The notes: generated from the sequence alone by a model not told the origin. A stretch of DNA of 64,000 nt from Niallia endozanthoxylica (GCF_008710145.1 NZ_VYKL01000004.1:62001-126000); one strand, 5' to 3'. Positions 43,305 through 52,608 are shown, counted from the first letter of the stretch. Made by a program: numbers and translations.

Positions 43305-44696
43305 TCATATTAAAAACATTGCAACAATCGTCGTAATCACTAAACCAATGGTTACCGGCAGAAGGTTGCGGCGGGCGAGTTCAAACGGATCAACATTACA
43401 AATGGCTGCTGCAGGGATTAATGCCCAAGGAACGAGTGTCCCGCCGCCGACCCAGATAGCTGCAATTTGACCAAGTGCGGTTAAAGTAGCTGCACCTGAG
43501 CCGATGGCGGTTGCGAAAAGACTTGCAATAGAGCCGGCTAATGAAATACCAGAAAAGCCTGATCCATCAAGGCCTGTAATGGCTCCAACAGCCGTTAATG
43601 TAACCGCTGCAATCTCTTTGCTTAACGGGACTGCAGAAGCAAGAGCAACGCCAAGGTCATTGACAATTCCATTTGATTGCTTAGGCAAATAGTCACCGAT
43701 AATAGTGGTAAATCCTGCATCTCCTAAATAGAAGAAAGCAGCAATTGGTATAACTGGACCAAAGACTTTAAATCCAAATTGAAAACCTTCTATTAGATAA
43801 TCGGTTGTTTGTTCAAGCCCTTTCGATTTATGACTGACAAGGGTAATCAAAATTAGAATAAAGACAGAAGTTCCTCCAATTAAGGCTGTAGCATCTCCAC
43901 CTTGTAAATCAAGGAGTGACATGGCCGCAACATCAATAGCAAAAAGAATGGGGATTAGAACGGCGAAGAAGCGTTTTTGATTTGTGGAAAGAAGTGTTGG
44001 TTGGGAAGTTTGCCCAATATCCGTGGTTTCATAGGATGAGGCGGTCAGTTTACCGGATTTAATATCCCTTTTAAGAAAATAAAAGGCGCAAATCGTTGTA
44101 ACAGCCCCCATCACAATCACAAGAGGAATACTTGCTGATATCACATCTTGAACAGGGATACCCGCAGCATCTCCAGTCAGCTTAGGTGCTGCTTGTATGA
44201 CGAAATCACCTGAAAGGGCAATTCCGTGGCCGAATAAGTTCATGGCCATTGCTACACCTAATGCTGGAAGCCCTACTCGAATCGCAACAGGCAGTAAGAC
44301 AGCTCCCATTAAGGCAACTGCAGGTGAAGGCCAAAAGAAAAAGGAAATGACCATCATTAAAAGACCAATAATCCAATAGGCTAAGCCTGGGGTACGGATT
44401 AATCGTGAAAAAGGAGAAATCATCACATCATTTATCCCTGTCATGGTTAATGACCTGCTCATTGCCACGATAATCGAGATAATCAGAATAGTTGGCAGCA
44501 ATTCTGTAATGGCGAAGACAAGGCCTGTAAAAATGCTAATGACAGAACCGGATAATGATCCTGTTGCCATCATAGCAATGGCAAAAAGACCGATAATACA
44601 GACAAGAGTGGTATCTCTTCGCATGACCATAAAACCAATAATGAAAATAATAAACAGTACATATAAAAAGTGGATGGCAGAAAGTTCTATTGCCAT
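43305..44696 (-). CDS. Ion-transporter-superfamily-like permease, substrate unknown
   Basis: A 463-residue polytopic protein with 11-12 membrane helices. It has glycine/alanine-rich helices (FFWPSPAVALMGAVLLP, FATAIGSGAATLTALGQIAAIW) and re-entrant-like loops. The general look is that of the IT superfamily of carboxylate permeases (GntP/CitMHS/DctM relatives). I cannot assign the family or substrate. GGGAGG lies 7 bases before the ATG. It stands alone, convergent with the PAP2 gene. Confidence 0.65.
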   Translation of the reverse strand: MAIELSAIHFLYVLFIIFIIGFMVMRRDTTLVCIIGLFAIAMMATGSLSGSVISIFTGLVFAITELLPTILIISIIVAMSRSLTMTGINDVMISPFSRLIRTPGLAYWIIGLLMMVISFFFWPSPAVALMGAVLLPVAIRVGLPALGVAMAMNLFGHGIALSGDFVIQAAPKLTGDAAGIPVQDVISASIPLVIVMGAVTTICAFYFLKRDIKSGKLTASSYETTDIGQTSQPTLLSTNQKRFFAVLIPILFAIDVAAMSLLDLQGGDATALIGGTSVFILILITLVSHKSKGLEQTTDYLIEGFQFGFKVFGPVIPIAAFFYLGDAGFTTIIGDYLPKQSNGIVNDLGVALASAVPLSKEIAAVTLTAVGAITGLDGSGFSGISLAGSIASLFATAIGSGAATLTALGQIAAIWVGGGTLVPWALIPAAAICNVDPFELARRNLLPVTIGLVITTIVAMFLI

Positions 44697-45082
44697 ATTT
44701 GTTCCTCCCTTTGAACCTAATTGTTCGTTTAAAAGCGCGTATTCTATAAAAAGAATTGTATGGAACCCTTTTTACAGAATATGTTGGTCAAAAAGAGTGG
44801 TGAGCAGAAAAAACTGTCCCAAAGAGGAAAATAATCAATGTTTATCGAAATTCTTTAATCAACGGGTTTTTAGTCTTGTTTTCAAAGCCCGACTTGTCGA
44901 TAACTATTTGATTTACAAGGAAGAGAATGTTGCTTTAGCTGCTCTAATACAATCTGAGTTTGACTTCCTCTTTTTCTCCTAATTCATTAAAAAGATATGG
45001 AGTTTGTCAATAATATTATAGTAATATATTTGTAAGGTGGAGTCGGTATTAGTATCTTTCATTATATTTTTCGAGGTGGCCT
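44697..45082. other. Intergenic region, possibly an IS remnant
   Basis: No intact gene. On the minus strand about 44810-44980 encodes, with stops, fragments ending FLFGTVFSAHH that faintly recall a transposase C-terminus. The evidence is too weak for a call; the rest is AT-rich spacer with the permease and PilZ promoters. Confidence 0.3.
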
Positions 45083-45457
45083 ATGAGATACAATCGAAAT
45101 GAATCATTTAGATATGAATTTGAGTGCCCGAAGTCCGTTACATTTAAAATTACCGATGTAAATGGAATAAAAACAGCGACAAACTTAGCGCATGCAAAAA
45201 TAAAGAATATTAGTCCGCATGGGATGAGACTGTTATCAGATTTAGATATTAAATTGAAAGGCAGCATTAAAGCAGACTTTACATTCTCATTGTACTCAGC
45301 CCCAATTACAGTAAAAGGGATCTTCGTATGGCAAAGGAAGGAACTGCACGGCTATAGCTACGGAATCGAAATAGAATCAACAAAAGAAGTTGAAAAAATG
45401 ATTGTAGAAGAATTAAAGCAAGTATCAAAAGGAACAGTTTATATAAAAGGAAAATAA
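45083..45457 (+). CDS. PilZ-domain protein
   Basis: A 124-residue soluble protein. It has an N-terminal Arg-rich start (RYNRNESFRYEF) followed, after a beta-rich stretch, by KNISPHGMRLLSD, the [DN]xSxxG PilZ element; the rest is a beta barrel ending YSYGIEIE. PilZ domains usually bind cyclic di-GMP, though the first Arg motif (RxxxR) is not a clean match, so binding is uncertain. GAGGTGG lies 3-4 bases before the ATG. Monocistronic. Confidence 0.75.
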   Translation: MRYNRNESFRYEFECPKSVTFKITDVNGIKTATNLAHAKIKNISPHGMRLLSDLDIKLKGSIKADFTFSLYSAPITVKGIFVWQRKELHGYSYGIEIESTKEVEKMIVEELKQVSKGTVYIKGK

Positions 45458-45777
45458 AAAGGATAAAATTTCATCTAAAGGTTAGGCGTTAAGCAGGCCC
45501 TTCTTAAACAGTAGGGGTCTTTTTTGCTGTCTGCTTATTCAAACTCCATGCAGACTTGAATAATAACTTTTGATAATTAATGAAACACTTCTAACCTGTT
45601 GGTTCTACCTGCACTTCTTAATATTCTCCGTAAACAACCTTCAACAGTCATTCTTACACTAGGAAATGATACTTATGGATAAAAATATATGTTCCAAAGA
45701 AAATCAATAGGATTAGATTCCTAGTCTAAGTCTATAAAAAACAGGAATTGGTTATTATATCTAAATAATGTTTTTGT
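45458..45777 (+). other. Spacer with a weak terminator after the PilZ gene
   Basis: An imperfect hairpin, AGGCCCT / AGGGGTCT followed by TTTT (45499-45527), probably ends the PilZ transcript. The remaining 250 bases show no ORF or clear structure. Confidence 0.5.
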
Positions 45778-46281
45778 GTGAAAATAAGTAAGGGAATTTT
45801 TCAAACTGATGCGGAAGAAAGTCATCATAGCATGGTTCATTTTCCCGTTAAATGGGGAAATTCTACATATGGAATGATGACAACATGTATTCAATCCGAG
45901 TTAATCTATAATGACTTGAATCAATTGATAAATGTATTTATTAGGCTTTTAAGTTTAAAATGCTATATTCAAAATGGTAAACATGAAAAAATAAATTCGT
46001 TAAGACAATTAAACAAACAAAAAGTGGAAATCGATCAAGCTGACATAGAGAAGATTTCTGATTTGAAGGAAGTCATCGTTACATTGGATTTAACACATAG
46101 AGAAAAAGATGTACTTTTCCTAATACTAGAAGGATTGAACAATGCAGAAGTAGCAGATCATTTGAAAATCAGTCCTCATACTGTAAAAAATCATGTGACA
46201 AATATCTTTAGAAAATTAAATGTATCTAATCGTATTCAAGCGATGGCGAAAATATATAGAATAAAATATGACATGGATTGA
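45778..46281 (+). CDS. LuxR-type helix-turn-helix regulator, possibly N-terminally truncated
   Basis: A 167-residue protein. The C-terminal 65 residues are a clear GerE/LuxR HTH: LTHREKDVLFLILEGLNNAEVADHLKISPHTVKNHVTNIFRKLNV. The N-terminal 100 residues look like the end of a sensory (GAF-like) domain and match nothing complete. The frame is closed by a stop 12 bases upstream of the GTG, and no ribosome-binding site is visible, so it may be a remnant of a longer regulator. No target is evident. Confidence 0.6.
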   Translation: MKISKGIFQTDAEESHHSMVHFPVKWGNSTYGMMTTCIQSELIYNDLNQLINVFIRLLSLKCYIQNGKHEKINSLRQLNKQKVEIDQADIEKISDLKEVIVTLDLTHREKDVLFLILEGLNNAEVADHLKISPHTVKNHVTNIFRKLNVSNRIQAMAKIYRIKYDMD

Positions 46282-46340
46282 TAGCAGGAACGTTGTTTGG
46301 AACTTTCTAAAAATGGAGTTTTTTTTGATTACAACTAACT

Positions 46341-46404
46341 GTAGGCCCAAATGATAAAAAGGCGACCGGAAAGGTATGCCTTTTTATATCATTTGGGCCT
46401 ATTC
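46341..46404. terminator. Long bidirectional hairpin between the LuxR and LysR genes
   Basis: TAGGCCCAAATGAT...AAAAGGC pairs with GCCTTTTTATATCATTTGGGCCTA, leaving a 2-base bulge and a 14-base loop. It separates convergent genes. Confidence 0.75.
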
Positions 46405-46419
46405 TGATAAATAGTCCAA

Positions 46420-47298
46420 TCAAAACATTTCAATAAACCGCTGGGCACCTTTTGATAGGGGACGATTTTTATCCCAGATAAGAGAAGTTTTATTACGAAG
46501 AGGACAATCCTCTATTTCGACAGTTTTAATATCGTCTGACGGGTGAACGGCAAATGTTGATTTTGGCATAACAGCTGCTCCCATCCCGGTTGCGACAAAG
46601 GAAAAGATCATGGCAGCATCATGAGATTCGCAAATGATGTTCGGTTTGACTCCTAGTTTTACACAGGCATCTTGGAAGGCGGTATATTTTCCATGCCTGT
46701 TTTCTCGTACGAACATGACAAGCGGAATGTCTTCGAGATCCTTCATATGGATAGTTGTTCTAGATGCATTCCACTCCCATTTACTTGGAATGAACAATAC
46801 ATAAGGCTCTATGTGTAAAGTTTTTGATTCATAACTTAGATGCAGGTCTGAAACGAAGCGAACGACAGCTAACTCTACTAATCTATCCTCTAAAAACTTA
46901 ACCACCTCATGGGGATGGCCATCCTCTATGCGAAATGTAACGAGTGGATATTGATTGTGGAACGCTTGAATTCTTTCCGGCAAATAGGCCACGCCGCATG
47001 ACCTTGCAGTACCAATTGAAAGCTGTCCCCGCAAGCCATCTCCCGTTTCTTTCACTTCCATTACAGTGTCATCGATTTGAGTTAGGATACTAACTGCGCG
47101 TTCGTAGAGAAGCATTCCAGCCTCCGTTAGTTCGACGCTTCTGCTGTTGCGGATAAACAAAGGGGTCCCTAGTTCATCCTCAATTAGCTTTAACTGTTGG
47201 CTTAAGGGCGGCTGAGCCATATTCAACTTTTTGGCAGCTCGTGTAATTTGACCTTCGTCTGATACGGTCACAAAGTAACGTAATTGACGTATATCCAT
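46420..47298 (-). CDS. LysR-family regulator, probable controller of the catabolic cluster
   Basis: A 292-residue LTTR. The winged HTH (1-60: RQLRYFVTVSDEGQITRAAKKLNMAQPPLSQQLKLIEDELG) is followed by a periplasmic-binding-like effector domain (about 92-290). The HTH is of the BenM/CatM/CbbR class, often responsive to aromatic or carboxylate effectors. It is divergent from the operon starting at 47576, with a perfect T-N11-A palindrome in between at 47336-47350, the usual LTTR arrangement. It likely activates that operon and represses itself (inference). Confidence 0.88.
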   Translation of the reverse strand: MDIRQLRYFVTVSDEGQITRAAKKLNMAQPPLSQQLKLIEDELGTPLFIRNSRSVELTEAGMLLYERAVSILTQIDDTVMEVKETGDGLRGQLSIGTARSCGVAYLPERIQAFHNQYPLVTFRIEDGHPHEVVKFLEDRLVELAVVRFVSDLHLSYESKTLHIEPYVLFIPSKWEWNASRTTIHMKDLEDIPLVMFVRENRHGKYTAFQDACVKLGVKPNIICESHDAAMIFSFVATGMGAAVMPKSTFAVHPSDDIKTVEIEDCPLRNKTSLIWDKNRPLSKGAQRFIEMF

Positions 47299-47335
47299 CT
47301 GCTAATCACCTATCCATATTTTTTTCATATCGCAA

Positions 47336-47382
47336 ATCTATTAAATAGATATTTGAAGTATTAGTATACCAGATGCTACTAT
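47336..47382 (+). promoter_or_regulatory. LysR-type box and promoter of the catabolic operon
   Basis: ATCTATTAAATAGAT (47336-47350) is a perfect 7-1-7 palindrome fitting the T-N11-A consensus. It abuts TTGAAG (47353-47358) which, with TACTAT (47377-47382, 18-base spacer), makes a plausible sigma-A promoter pointing to the operon. Confidence 0.7.
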
Positions 47383-47412
47383 TTAAATAAATAATATTCA
47401 GAATAATAGGAA

Positions 47413-47469
47413 TTTGAAACAACAGTTGCTAGTGATCATCTAGCAAGAGACCGTGCGCATGGTTTCAAA
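47413..47469 (+). ncRNA. Three-way-junction structure in the operon leader
   Basis: P1 TTTGAAA (47413-47419) pairs with TTTCAAA (47463-47469). Inside are a perfect hairpin TTGCTAG-TGATCAT-CTAGCAA (47426-47446) and a smaller one CCGT-GCGC-ATGG (47451-47462). It lies in the predicted 5' leader, about 105 bases before the first start codon. It matches no riboswitch consensus I know. It could also be a DNA-level operator. Confidence 0.5.
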
Positions 47470-47575
47470 TGCAAGAATGAAGAGTTAAGGAAACAGAGTC
47501 CATTCCATTCGACGTGTAAAACAAATGATTGGTGGATGCTTCAGATATAAATAAACAAGGAAAGGGAGTGAATCG

Positions 47576-49651
47576 GTGCTAATATATTTGAATTTGGCAG
47601 CGGTTTTAGCTGTGACAGGATATGCGTTGTATTTATTTTTTCAAATCGTATATAGTCGATATTTGTTTGTAAAGCTCGGCAAGAAACCCGAATTTGAATT
47701 GAATCTCAAAGAACGACTGAATAGCGTGTTAGTCAATGGGTTTGGACAAAGGAAATTGTTTAAAGACAAAAAAAGCGGCCTGATGCATTTTATCTTGTTC
47801 TATGGTTTTTTCATCATTCAAATAGGACTGATCGAAATCATTATTAAGGGCTTCATCATAGGATACGAATTTCCTTTAGGTGCCCTGCACAAATATTTCA
47901 GTCTAATGCAGGAGTGGACAACCTTCCTCATGCTGTGCGGTATATTGTATGCTCTTTACCGCCGTTATGGTGAGAAATTAAAGCGCTTGCAATTAAGAAG
48001 GGATATTAAAGCTGCTGTGGTCTACATTGCACTTACCACACTAACCTTGTCTATCCTGCTTACGCTGGGGTTTGAAACCGTGATGCTGGGCCATGAACCT
48101 GATTTCGTCTATGCTCCATTCTCTGGAGTAATTGCGGCAGTGTTCTCAAGTGTTGGTACGACCGCAGGAACGGTGTTGTTCTTCGTATTTTGGTGGGTAC
48201 ACCTTCTGACCGTGTTGTCATTTATGGTGTTTGTCCCTCAGTCGAAGCAAGCGCATGAGCTATTCGCGTTGTTTAACTTGTTTTTCAAGAAAGTTGGACC
48301 TGTTGGAAGATTGAGAAAAATTGATTTTGAGGATGAAGAGGCAGAGGAATTTGGCGTTGGAGCAATCGAGAATTTTACTCAGCAACAGCTCATTGACCTT
48401 TATGCCTGTGCAGAATGCGGACGATGTACAAATATGTGTCCAGCTTCAGGTACAGGAAAGAGTCTTTCTCCAATGGAACTCATTTTGAAAATGCGAAACC
48501 ATCTGACGGATAAGGGAGCTTCCATTACATCACGTACACCATGGATGCCTGTCTTTGCTTTTAAGGATGCGAGAGCTAATCAATTAGCACTGCAAGGGGG
48601 AGTGGGTGCAAATTCCGAAGTAGCGGCTGCTATAGAAATGCCAAATCTAATTGGAGATGTCATCACGGAAGATGAATTGTGGGCCTGTACGACATGCCGC
48701 AATTGTGAAGATCAATGTCCGGTGATGAACGAACATGTGGATAAAATTGTCGATATGCGTCGATTTTTGGTTATGACTCAAGGGGAGATGCCAGCTGAAG
48801 CTTCACGTTATTTCCATAATATTGAAAGACAAGGGAATCCTTGGGGCACAAACCGCAATGAACGCATCAAATGGCGGGAAGGCATGGAGGACATCATCAA
48901 AACCGTTGATGAAAACCCTGAATTTGATGTTTTATTCTGGGTTGGTTCGATGGGCTCGTACGACATGCGCAGCCAGAGGATTGCAAGGTCCTTTGCCCGT
49001 TTAATGCATAAGGCAGGAGTAAAATTTGCGATTCTCGGCAATGAAGAGAAGAACTCAGGGGACACAGCGCGCAGGTTGGGGAACGAGTACTTATTCCAAG
49101 AATTATGCACTCAAAACATTGAGACGTTCCAAACATACGGTGTGCGCAAAATTGTGACGACCGATCCTCATGCCTTTAACACCTTCAAAAATGAGTATCC
49201 GGAATTTGGTCTGGAAGCGGAAGTTGTCCACCATACTCAACTGCTTGCTGATTTACTGAAGGAAGGCAAGCTCAAGCCAACTAAGAAAGTGGAAGAGAAA
49301 GTCGTTTATCATGATTCTTGTTATATTGGGCGCTACAACGATATTTATGGTTCGCCAAGGGACATCCTGCGTGCAATCCCTGGAATTGATCTGCTTGAGA
49401 TGGAACGAAACCGGGAAAATGCGCTCTGCTGTGGTGCCGGCGGAGGAAGAATGTGGATGGAAGAACGCGAAGGGACTCGGGTGAATATAGCTCGCACAGA
49501 AATGGCGCTTCAAGTGAATCCGACGCTCATTGGCAGTAACTGTCCTTATTGTTTAACCATGCTTTCCGACGGTACAAAGGCTAAGGAAGTGGAGGAACAG
49601 GTGCAGACGCTGGATATTGCGGAAATCATTGAAAAGTCGGTGGAATTTTAA
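47576..49651 (+). CDS. FadF-like membrane iron-sulphur oxidoreductase (ETF:menaquinone type)
   Basis: A 691-residue protein. The N-terminal membrane part (about 1-240) has six helices with NarI-like features. Next come two 4Fe-4S motifs, CAECGRCTNMCP (about 278) and CTTCRNCEDQCP (about 372), then two CCG domains (HDSCYIGRYNDIYG; ENALCCGAGGGRMW; SNCPYC). This is the architecture of B. subtilis FadF (YwjF), which accepts electrons from ETF and acyl-CoA dehydrogenase and passes them to menaquinone. The etfBA and acyl-CoA dehydrogenase genes in this cluster fit that role. GTG start with AAGGGAGTGA upstream. Confidence 0.85.
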   Translation: MLIYLNLAAVLAVTGYALYLFFQIVYSRYLFVKLGKKPEFELNLKERLNSVLVNGFGQRKLFKDKKSGLMHFILFYGFFIIQIGLIEIIIKGFIIGYEFPLGALHKYFSLMQEWTTFLMLCGILYALYRRYGEKLKRLQLRRDIKAAVVYIALTTLTLSILLTLGFETVMLGHEPDFVYAPFSGVIAAVFSSVGTTAGTVLFFVFWWVHLLTVLSFMVFVPQSKQAHELFALFNLFFKKVGPVGRLRKIDFEDEEAEEFGVGAIENFTQQQLIDLYACAECGRCTNMCPASGTGKSLSPMELILKMRNHLTDKGASITSRTPWMPVFAFKDARANQLALQGGVGANSEVAAAIEMPNLIGDVITEDELWACTTCRNCEDQCPVMNEHVDKIVDMRRFLVMTQGEMPAEASRYFHNIERQGNPWGTNRNERIKWREGMEDIIKTVDENPEFDVLFWVGSMGSYDMRSQRIARSFARLMHKAGVKFAILGNEEKNSGDTARRLGNEYLFQELCTQNIETFQTYGVRKIVTTDPHAFNTFKNEYPEFGLEAEVVHHTQLLADLLKEGKLKPTKKVEEKVVYHDSCYIGRYNDIYGSPRDILRAIPGIDLLEMERNRENALCCGAGGGRMWMEEREGTRVNIARTEMALQVNPTLIGSNCPYCLTMLSDGTKAKEVEEQVQTLDIAEIIEKSVEF

Positions 49652-49675
49652 AAAAATAACAAAGGGGTTAAGTTC

Positions 49676-51442
49676 ATGAACGATGTACAAAAGTTAGACA
49701 GGTATACGGCGACAGAAGCTTTGTTAGATAGCTACACGGCGTCAGACGCATTGATGGAAGCGCTGCAAGAAGTCGGTATTTCCTATCTGTTTTGCAATCT
49801 AGGAAGTGATCACCCTTCGATGATTGAGGCCATGGCGAAGGCCAAAGCGGAAGGGAAGGAACTTCCTAAGGCCATCATTTGTCCGCATGAGAGTGTCGCT
49901 TTATCCGCAGCGCAAGGATATGCAATGCTGTCCGGTCAGGCACAAGGCGTGATTATCCATACGGATGTGGGGACGCAAAACTTGGGAGGGGCTATTCATA
50001 ATGCATTCCGGGCACGTGTTCCGGTATTCATTTTCGCTGGAGAAACACCGTTCACCATGGATGGGGAGCTGCCTGGAAGCCGCAATTCTTATGTGAATTA
50101 CATGCAAAATGTATACGATCAGCGTGGTATCGTTAGGTCCTATGTTAAATGGGAGGCAGATATCAGAACGGGCAAGAACGTGAAACAGCTCATTTATCGG
50201 GCGATGCAGATGGCCCAAAGCGATCCAGCTGGACCGGTTTATTTAACGGGAGCGAGGGAAGTGCTAGAGGAAAATGTGGAAAAACGGTTGGATTCATGGG
50301 GGGAATGGGCGCCAATCGAACAGGCAGCCTTAACTAAATGGGGGATTGACGAAATGGTAAGTGCCTTACTAGAAGCCAAAAATCCCTTGTTAATTACTTC
50401 TTACCTAGGCAGAAGGACGGAAGCAATTGCTAAGTTGATTGAATTTTGCGAAATATTATCGATACCTGTGGTGGAGCAGATTCCTACTTATGTGAATTTT
50501 CCGAGAGACCACCCGCTGCATCTAGGGTACGATCCGAATCCATTTATTCCGGAAGCAGATGTCATTATCGCTATTGATACAGATGTCCCTTGGGTTTCGA
50601 CACAGGTTCAGCCTAAGGATGAATGCAAAGTCTACTACATTGATTTAGACCCAATCAAGGAAGAAATCCCATTGTGGCATATTCCTGCGGCGAAGAATTA
50701 TCGTGCGGATGCTTATGCCTCTTTAGTTCAATTAACTGACGCCCTAGCCCAGAGTAATATTAATGAAGCGCGGGTACAAGAACGTTATCTACGTTTAGCA
50801 AAGCAACATGATGAGCAGCGTGAAGCTTGGAAGCAGAAAGAACAGGTGGAAGGAAACATAATTACGCCGGAATGGCTAACGGCCTGTTTGAGAAATGTGG
50901 TGGACGAGGACACTGTCATATTAGATGAAACAATTACAAATACCATGACGGTAGCTAAACATTTACCGCGCTCCAAAGAAGGAACCATGTTTACAAGCGG
51001 TGGTACGTCCTTGGGATGGAATGGCGGTGCAGCGATTGGAATGAAACTCGCAGATCCAACGAAAACGGTCGTAACCTTAACTGGTGATGGTTCATACTTG
51101 TTCAGTGTTCCATCCTCCGTTCACTGGATGTCGCGCAGATATCAAGCTCCATTCTTAACCGTCATTTACAACAATGAAGGCTGGAATGCAACAAAGCTGA
51201 ATCTATTAAAGCGATATCCGGATGGCATAGCGAAGCAAACGGACAGTTATTGGGTGAATTTTGATCAATCTGCTGATTTAGCAAAAATTGCTGAAGCGGC
51301 AGGTGGGGCATACGCTAGGATGGTGACAGATCCAAGGGAATTACCTGAAGTATTACAGGAGGCTATGAATGAAGTGAAAAACGGAAAATCTGCTGTGGTG
51401 GATGTCCGTTTGGCTAAAATTTCGAATCAGAAAGATTATTAA
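49676..51442 (+). CDS. ThDP-dependent enzyme, acetolactate-synthase/decarboxylase-like
   Basis: A 588-residue three-domain ThDP enzyme. The PYR domain carries the activating Glu in CPHESVALSAAQGYAM (about 71); the PP domain has the cofactor motif GDGSYLFSVPS...YNNEGWN starting about 469. The family includes acetolactate synthase, benzoylformate and other 2-oxo-acid decarboxylases and 2-hydroxyacyl-CoA lyases. No ilvN-like subunit follows, so valine biosynthesis is unlikely. With the aldehyde dehydrogenase gene downstream, a decarboxylase or lyase yielding an aldehyde is the best guess. Located 24 bases after the FadF-like gene, with AAAGGGG upstream. Confidence 0.75.
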   Translation: MNDVQKLDRYTATEALLDSYTASDALMEALQEVGISYLFCNLGSDHPSMIEAMAKAKAEGKELPKAIICPHESVALSAAQGYAMLSGQAQGVIIHTDVGTQNLGGAIHNAFRARVPVFIFAGETPFTMDGELPGSRNSYVNYMQNVYDQRGIVRSYVKWEADIRTGKNVKQLIYRAMQMAQSDPAGPVYLTGAREVLEENVEKRLDSWGEWAPIEQAALTKWGIDEMVSALLEAKNPLLITSYLGRRTEAIAKLIEFCEILSIPVVEQIPTYVNFPRDHPLHLGYDPNPFIPEADVIIAIDTDVPWVSTQVQPKDECKVYYIDLDPIKEEIPLWHIPAAKNYRADAYASLVQLTDALAQSNINEARVQERYLRLAKQHDEQREAWKQKEQVEGNIITPEWLTACLRNVVDEDTVILDETITNTMTVAKHLPRSKEGTMFTSGGTSLGWNGGAAIGMKLADPTKTVVTLTGDGSYLFSVPSSVHWMSRRYQAPFLTVIYNNEGWNATKLNLLKRYPDGIAKQTDSYWVNFDQSADLAKIAEAAGGAYARMVTDPRELPEVLQEAMNEVKNGKSAVVDVRLAKISNQKDY

Positions 51443-51546
51443 GCTAAGTATTTCTGAGAGTTTTGATTTTATTGGGAGGTGATGAATGTTTAACCTGTGT
51501 TTATTGTAAAAACTATGAATTTAATACTTAGGGGGAAATTTGGAAA

Positions 51547-52557
51547 ATGAAAAAATTCGTTATGCTCTTTTTGTCAGTTTTACTTATTGTACTGGCAGGT
51601 TGTTCTAATTCGTCACAACCAACAGAATCGAAGGCGGCTAATGATGAGAAACAGTCCAAAATTGATTATCCAACAAGGCCAATTGAAGTGCTCGTACCGT
51701 TTGCTGCTGGTGGCTCTACAGACATTGGTGCCAGAATCATAGAAAAATACCTTCCTAAATATTTGCCAGGTGCACAACTGGTGATTGTAAATAAACCAGG
51801 TGGCAGCGGCTCGATTGCGATCACGGATTTGTTTAACTCCAAGCCTGATGGATACACCCTTGCAATGTCTACACACCGTGCTATTTCCATGCAGCCGCTG
51901 TATGGAAACGTAAAGTATACACATGAAAGTTTTCAACCGATTGCAAAAGTATTCGGCAATCAGCAAATCATGATTGTGAAAGCAGATGCTCCTTGGGAAA
52001 CGTTTGAAGAATGGCTTGATTATGTGAAGAAAAATCCTGGTAAATTTTCATATGGAGTAGCTGGAGGACTTGGATCAGGAGCTCATATACCGGTTGCAGA
52101 ATTGGAAAAGCAGGCAGGCTTTGAAGCAAAGGCAGTATCATTTGAAGGCACACCTCCAGCAATCACAGCAGTTTTAGGCGGGCATGTTCAGGGGGCTATG
52201 GTACAGCCGAGCGATGCCAAGTCTCTAATTGAATCTGGAGAGCTCCGCGGATTATTTAATGTCGCAAGTGTACCTGTTCCTTATTTCCCAGATATTCCTT
52301 TGTTGAAAGATAAAGGCTTCGATGTTGCGATTGATAGTAATACCTCGCTTTTCGCACCGAAGGGTGTACCACAAGAAACCGTTACGATGCTAGAAGAAGC
52401 ACTTAAGAAAACAATGGAAGACCCTGAAGTGTTAGCAGAGTTCGAGAAAGTTTCTCTACAGACAAACTATGGTGGTCCTGAGATTGTTCAAAAAGAGGTT
52501 AATGAAGAGAATGTGAGATTTGGAAAAATGTTAAAAGAACTTGGCTTAATCAAATAA
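51547..52557 (+). CDS. tctC: Tripartite tricarboxylate transporter substrate-binding lipoprotein
   Basis: A 336-residue lipoprotein: signal peptide with lipobox LAGC (Cys19), then the TctC/Bug fold (YPTRPIEVLVPFAAGGSTDIGARII; NKPGGSGSIA; ARHI-equivalent KPDGYTLAM). It captures the solute outside the membrane for the TctBA permease encoded next. TctC relatives bind di- and tricarboxylates, aromatic acids or amino acids; the ligand is unknown. A hairpin after the gene should allow higher expression of this subunit than of the membrane subunits. Confidence 0.9.
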   Translation: MKKFVMLFLSVLLIVLAGCSNSSQPTESKAANDEKQSKIDYPTRPIEVLVPFAAGGSTDIGARIIEKYLPKYLPGAQLVIVNKPGGSGSIAITDLFNSKPDGYTLAMSTHRAISMQPLYGNVKYTHESFQPIAKVFGNQQIMIVKADAPWETFEEWLDYVKKNPGKFSYGVAGGLGSGAHIPVAELEKQAGFEAKAVSFEGTPPAITAVLGGHVQGAMVQPSDAKSLIESGELRGLFNVASVPVPYFPDIPLLKDKGFDVAIDSNTSLFAPKGVPQETVTMLEEALKKTMEDPEVLAEFEKVSLQTNYGGPEIVQKEVNEENVRFGKMLKELGLIK

Positions 52558-52580
52558 AATCACGTTATTGAAACAGAGTT

Positions 52581-52608
52581 GGGTATTCAGGTTGACTCCT
52601 GAATACCC
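52581..52608 (+). terminator. Intra-operon attenuator between tctC and tctB
   Basis: GGGTATTCAGG / CCTGAATACCC with a 6-base loop, followed by GCCATTTTCGTTTTG. Without a strict T run it is likely a partial terminator or an mRNA-stabilising stem. Confidence 0.65.

Noticed and set aside
44810..44980. Degenerate transposase C-terminus on the minus strand
   Set aside because: Only a faint resemblance over about 15 residues with several stops; no inverted repeats found around it.
44443..44982. 179-codon open frame crossing the permease start into the spacer
   Set aside because: Mostly antisense to the permease; the part in the spacer has no ribosome-binding site and no family match.
51490..51546. 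Possible tiny ORF after GGGAGGTGATGAATG
   Set aside because: The frame ends after a few codons; probably an accidental ribosome-binding-site-like sequence before tctC.
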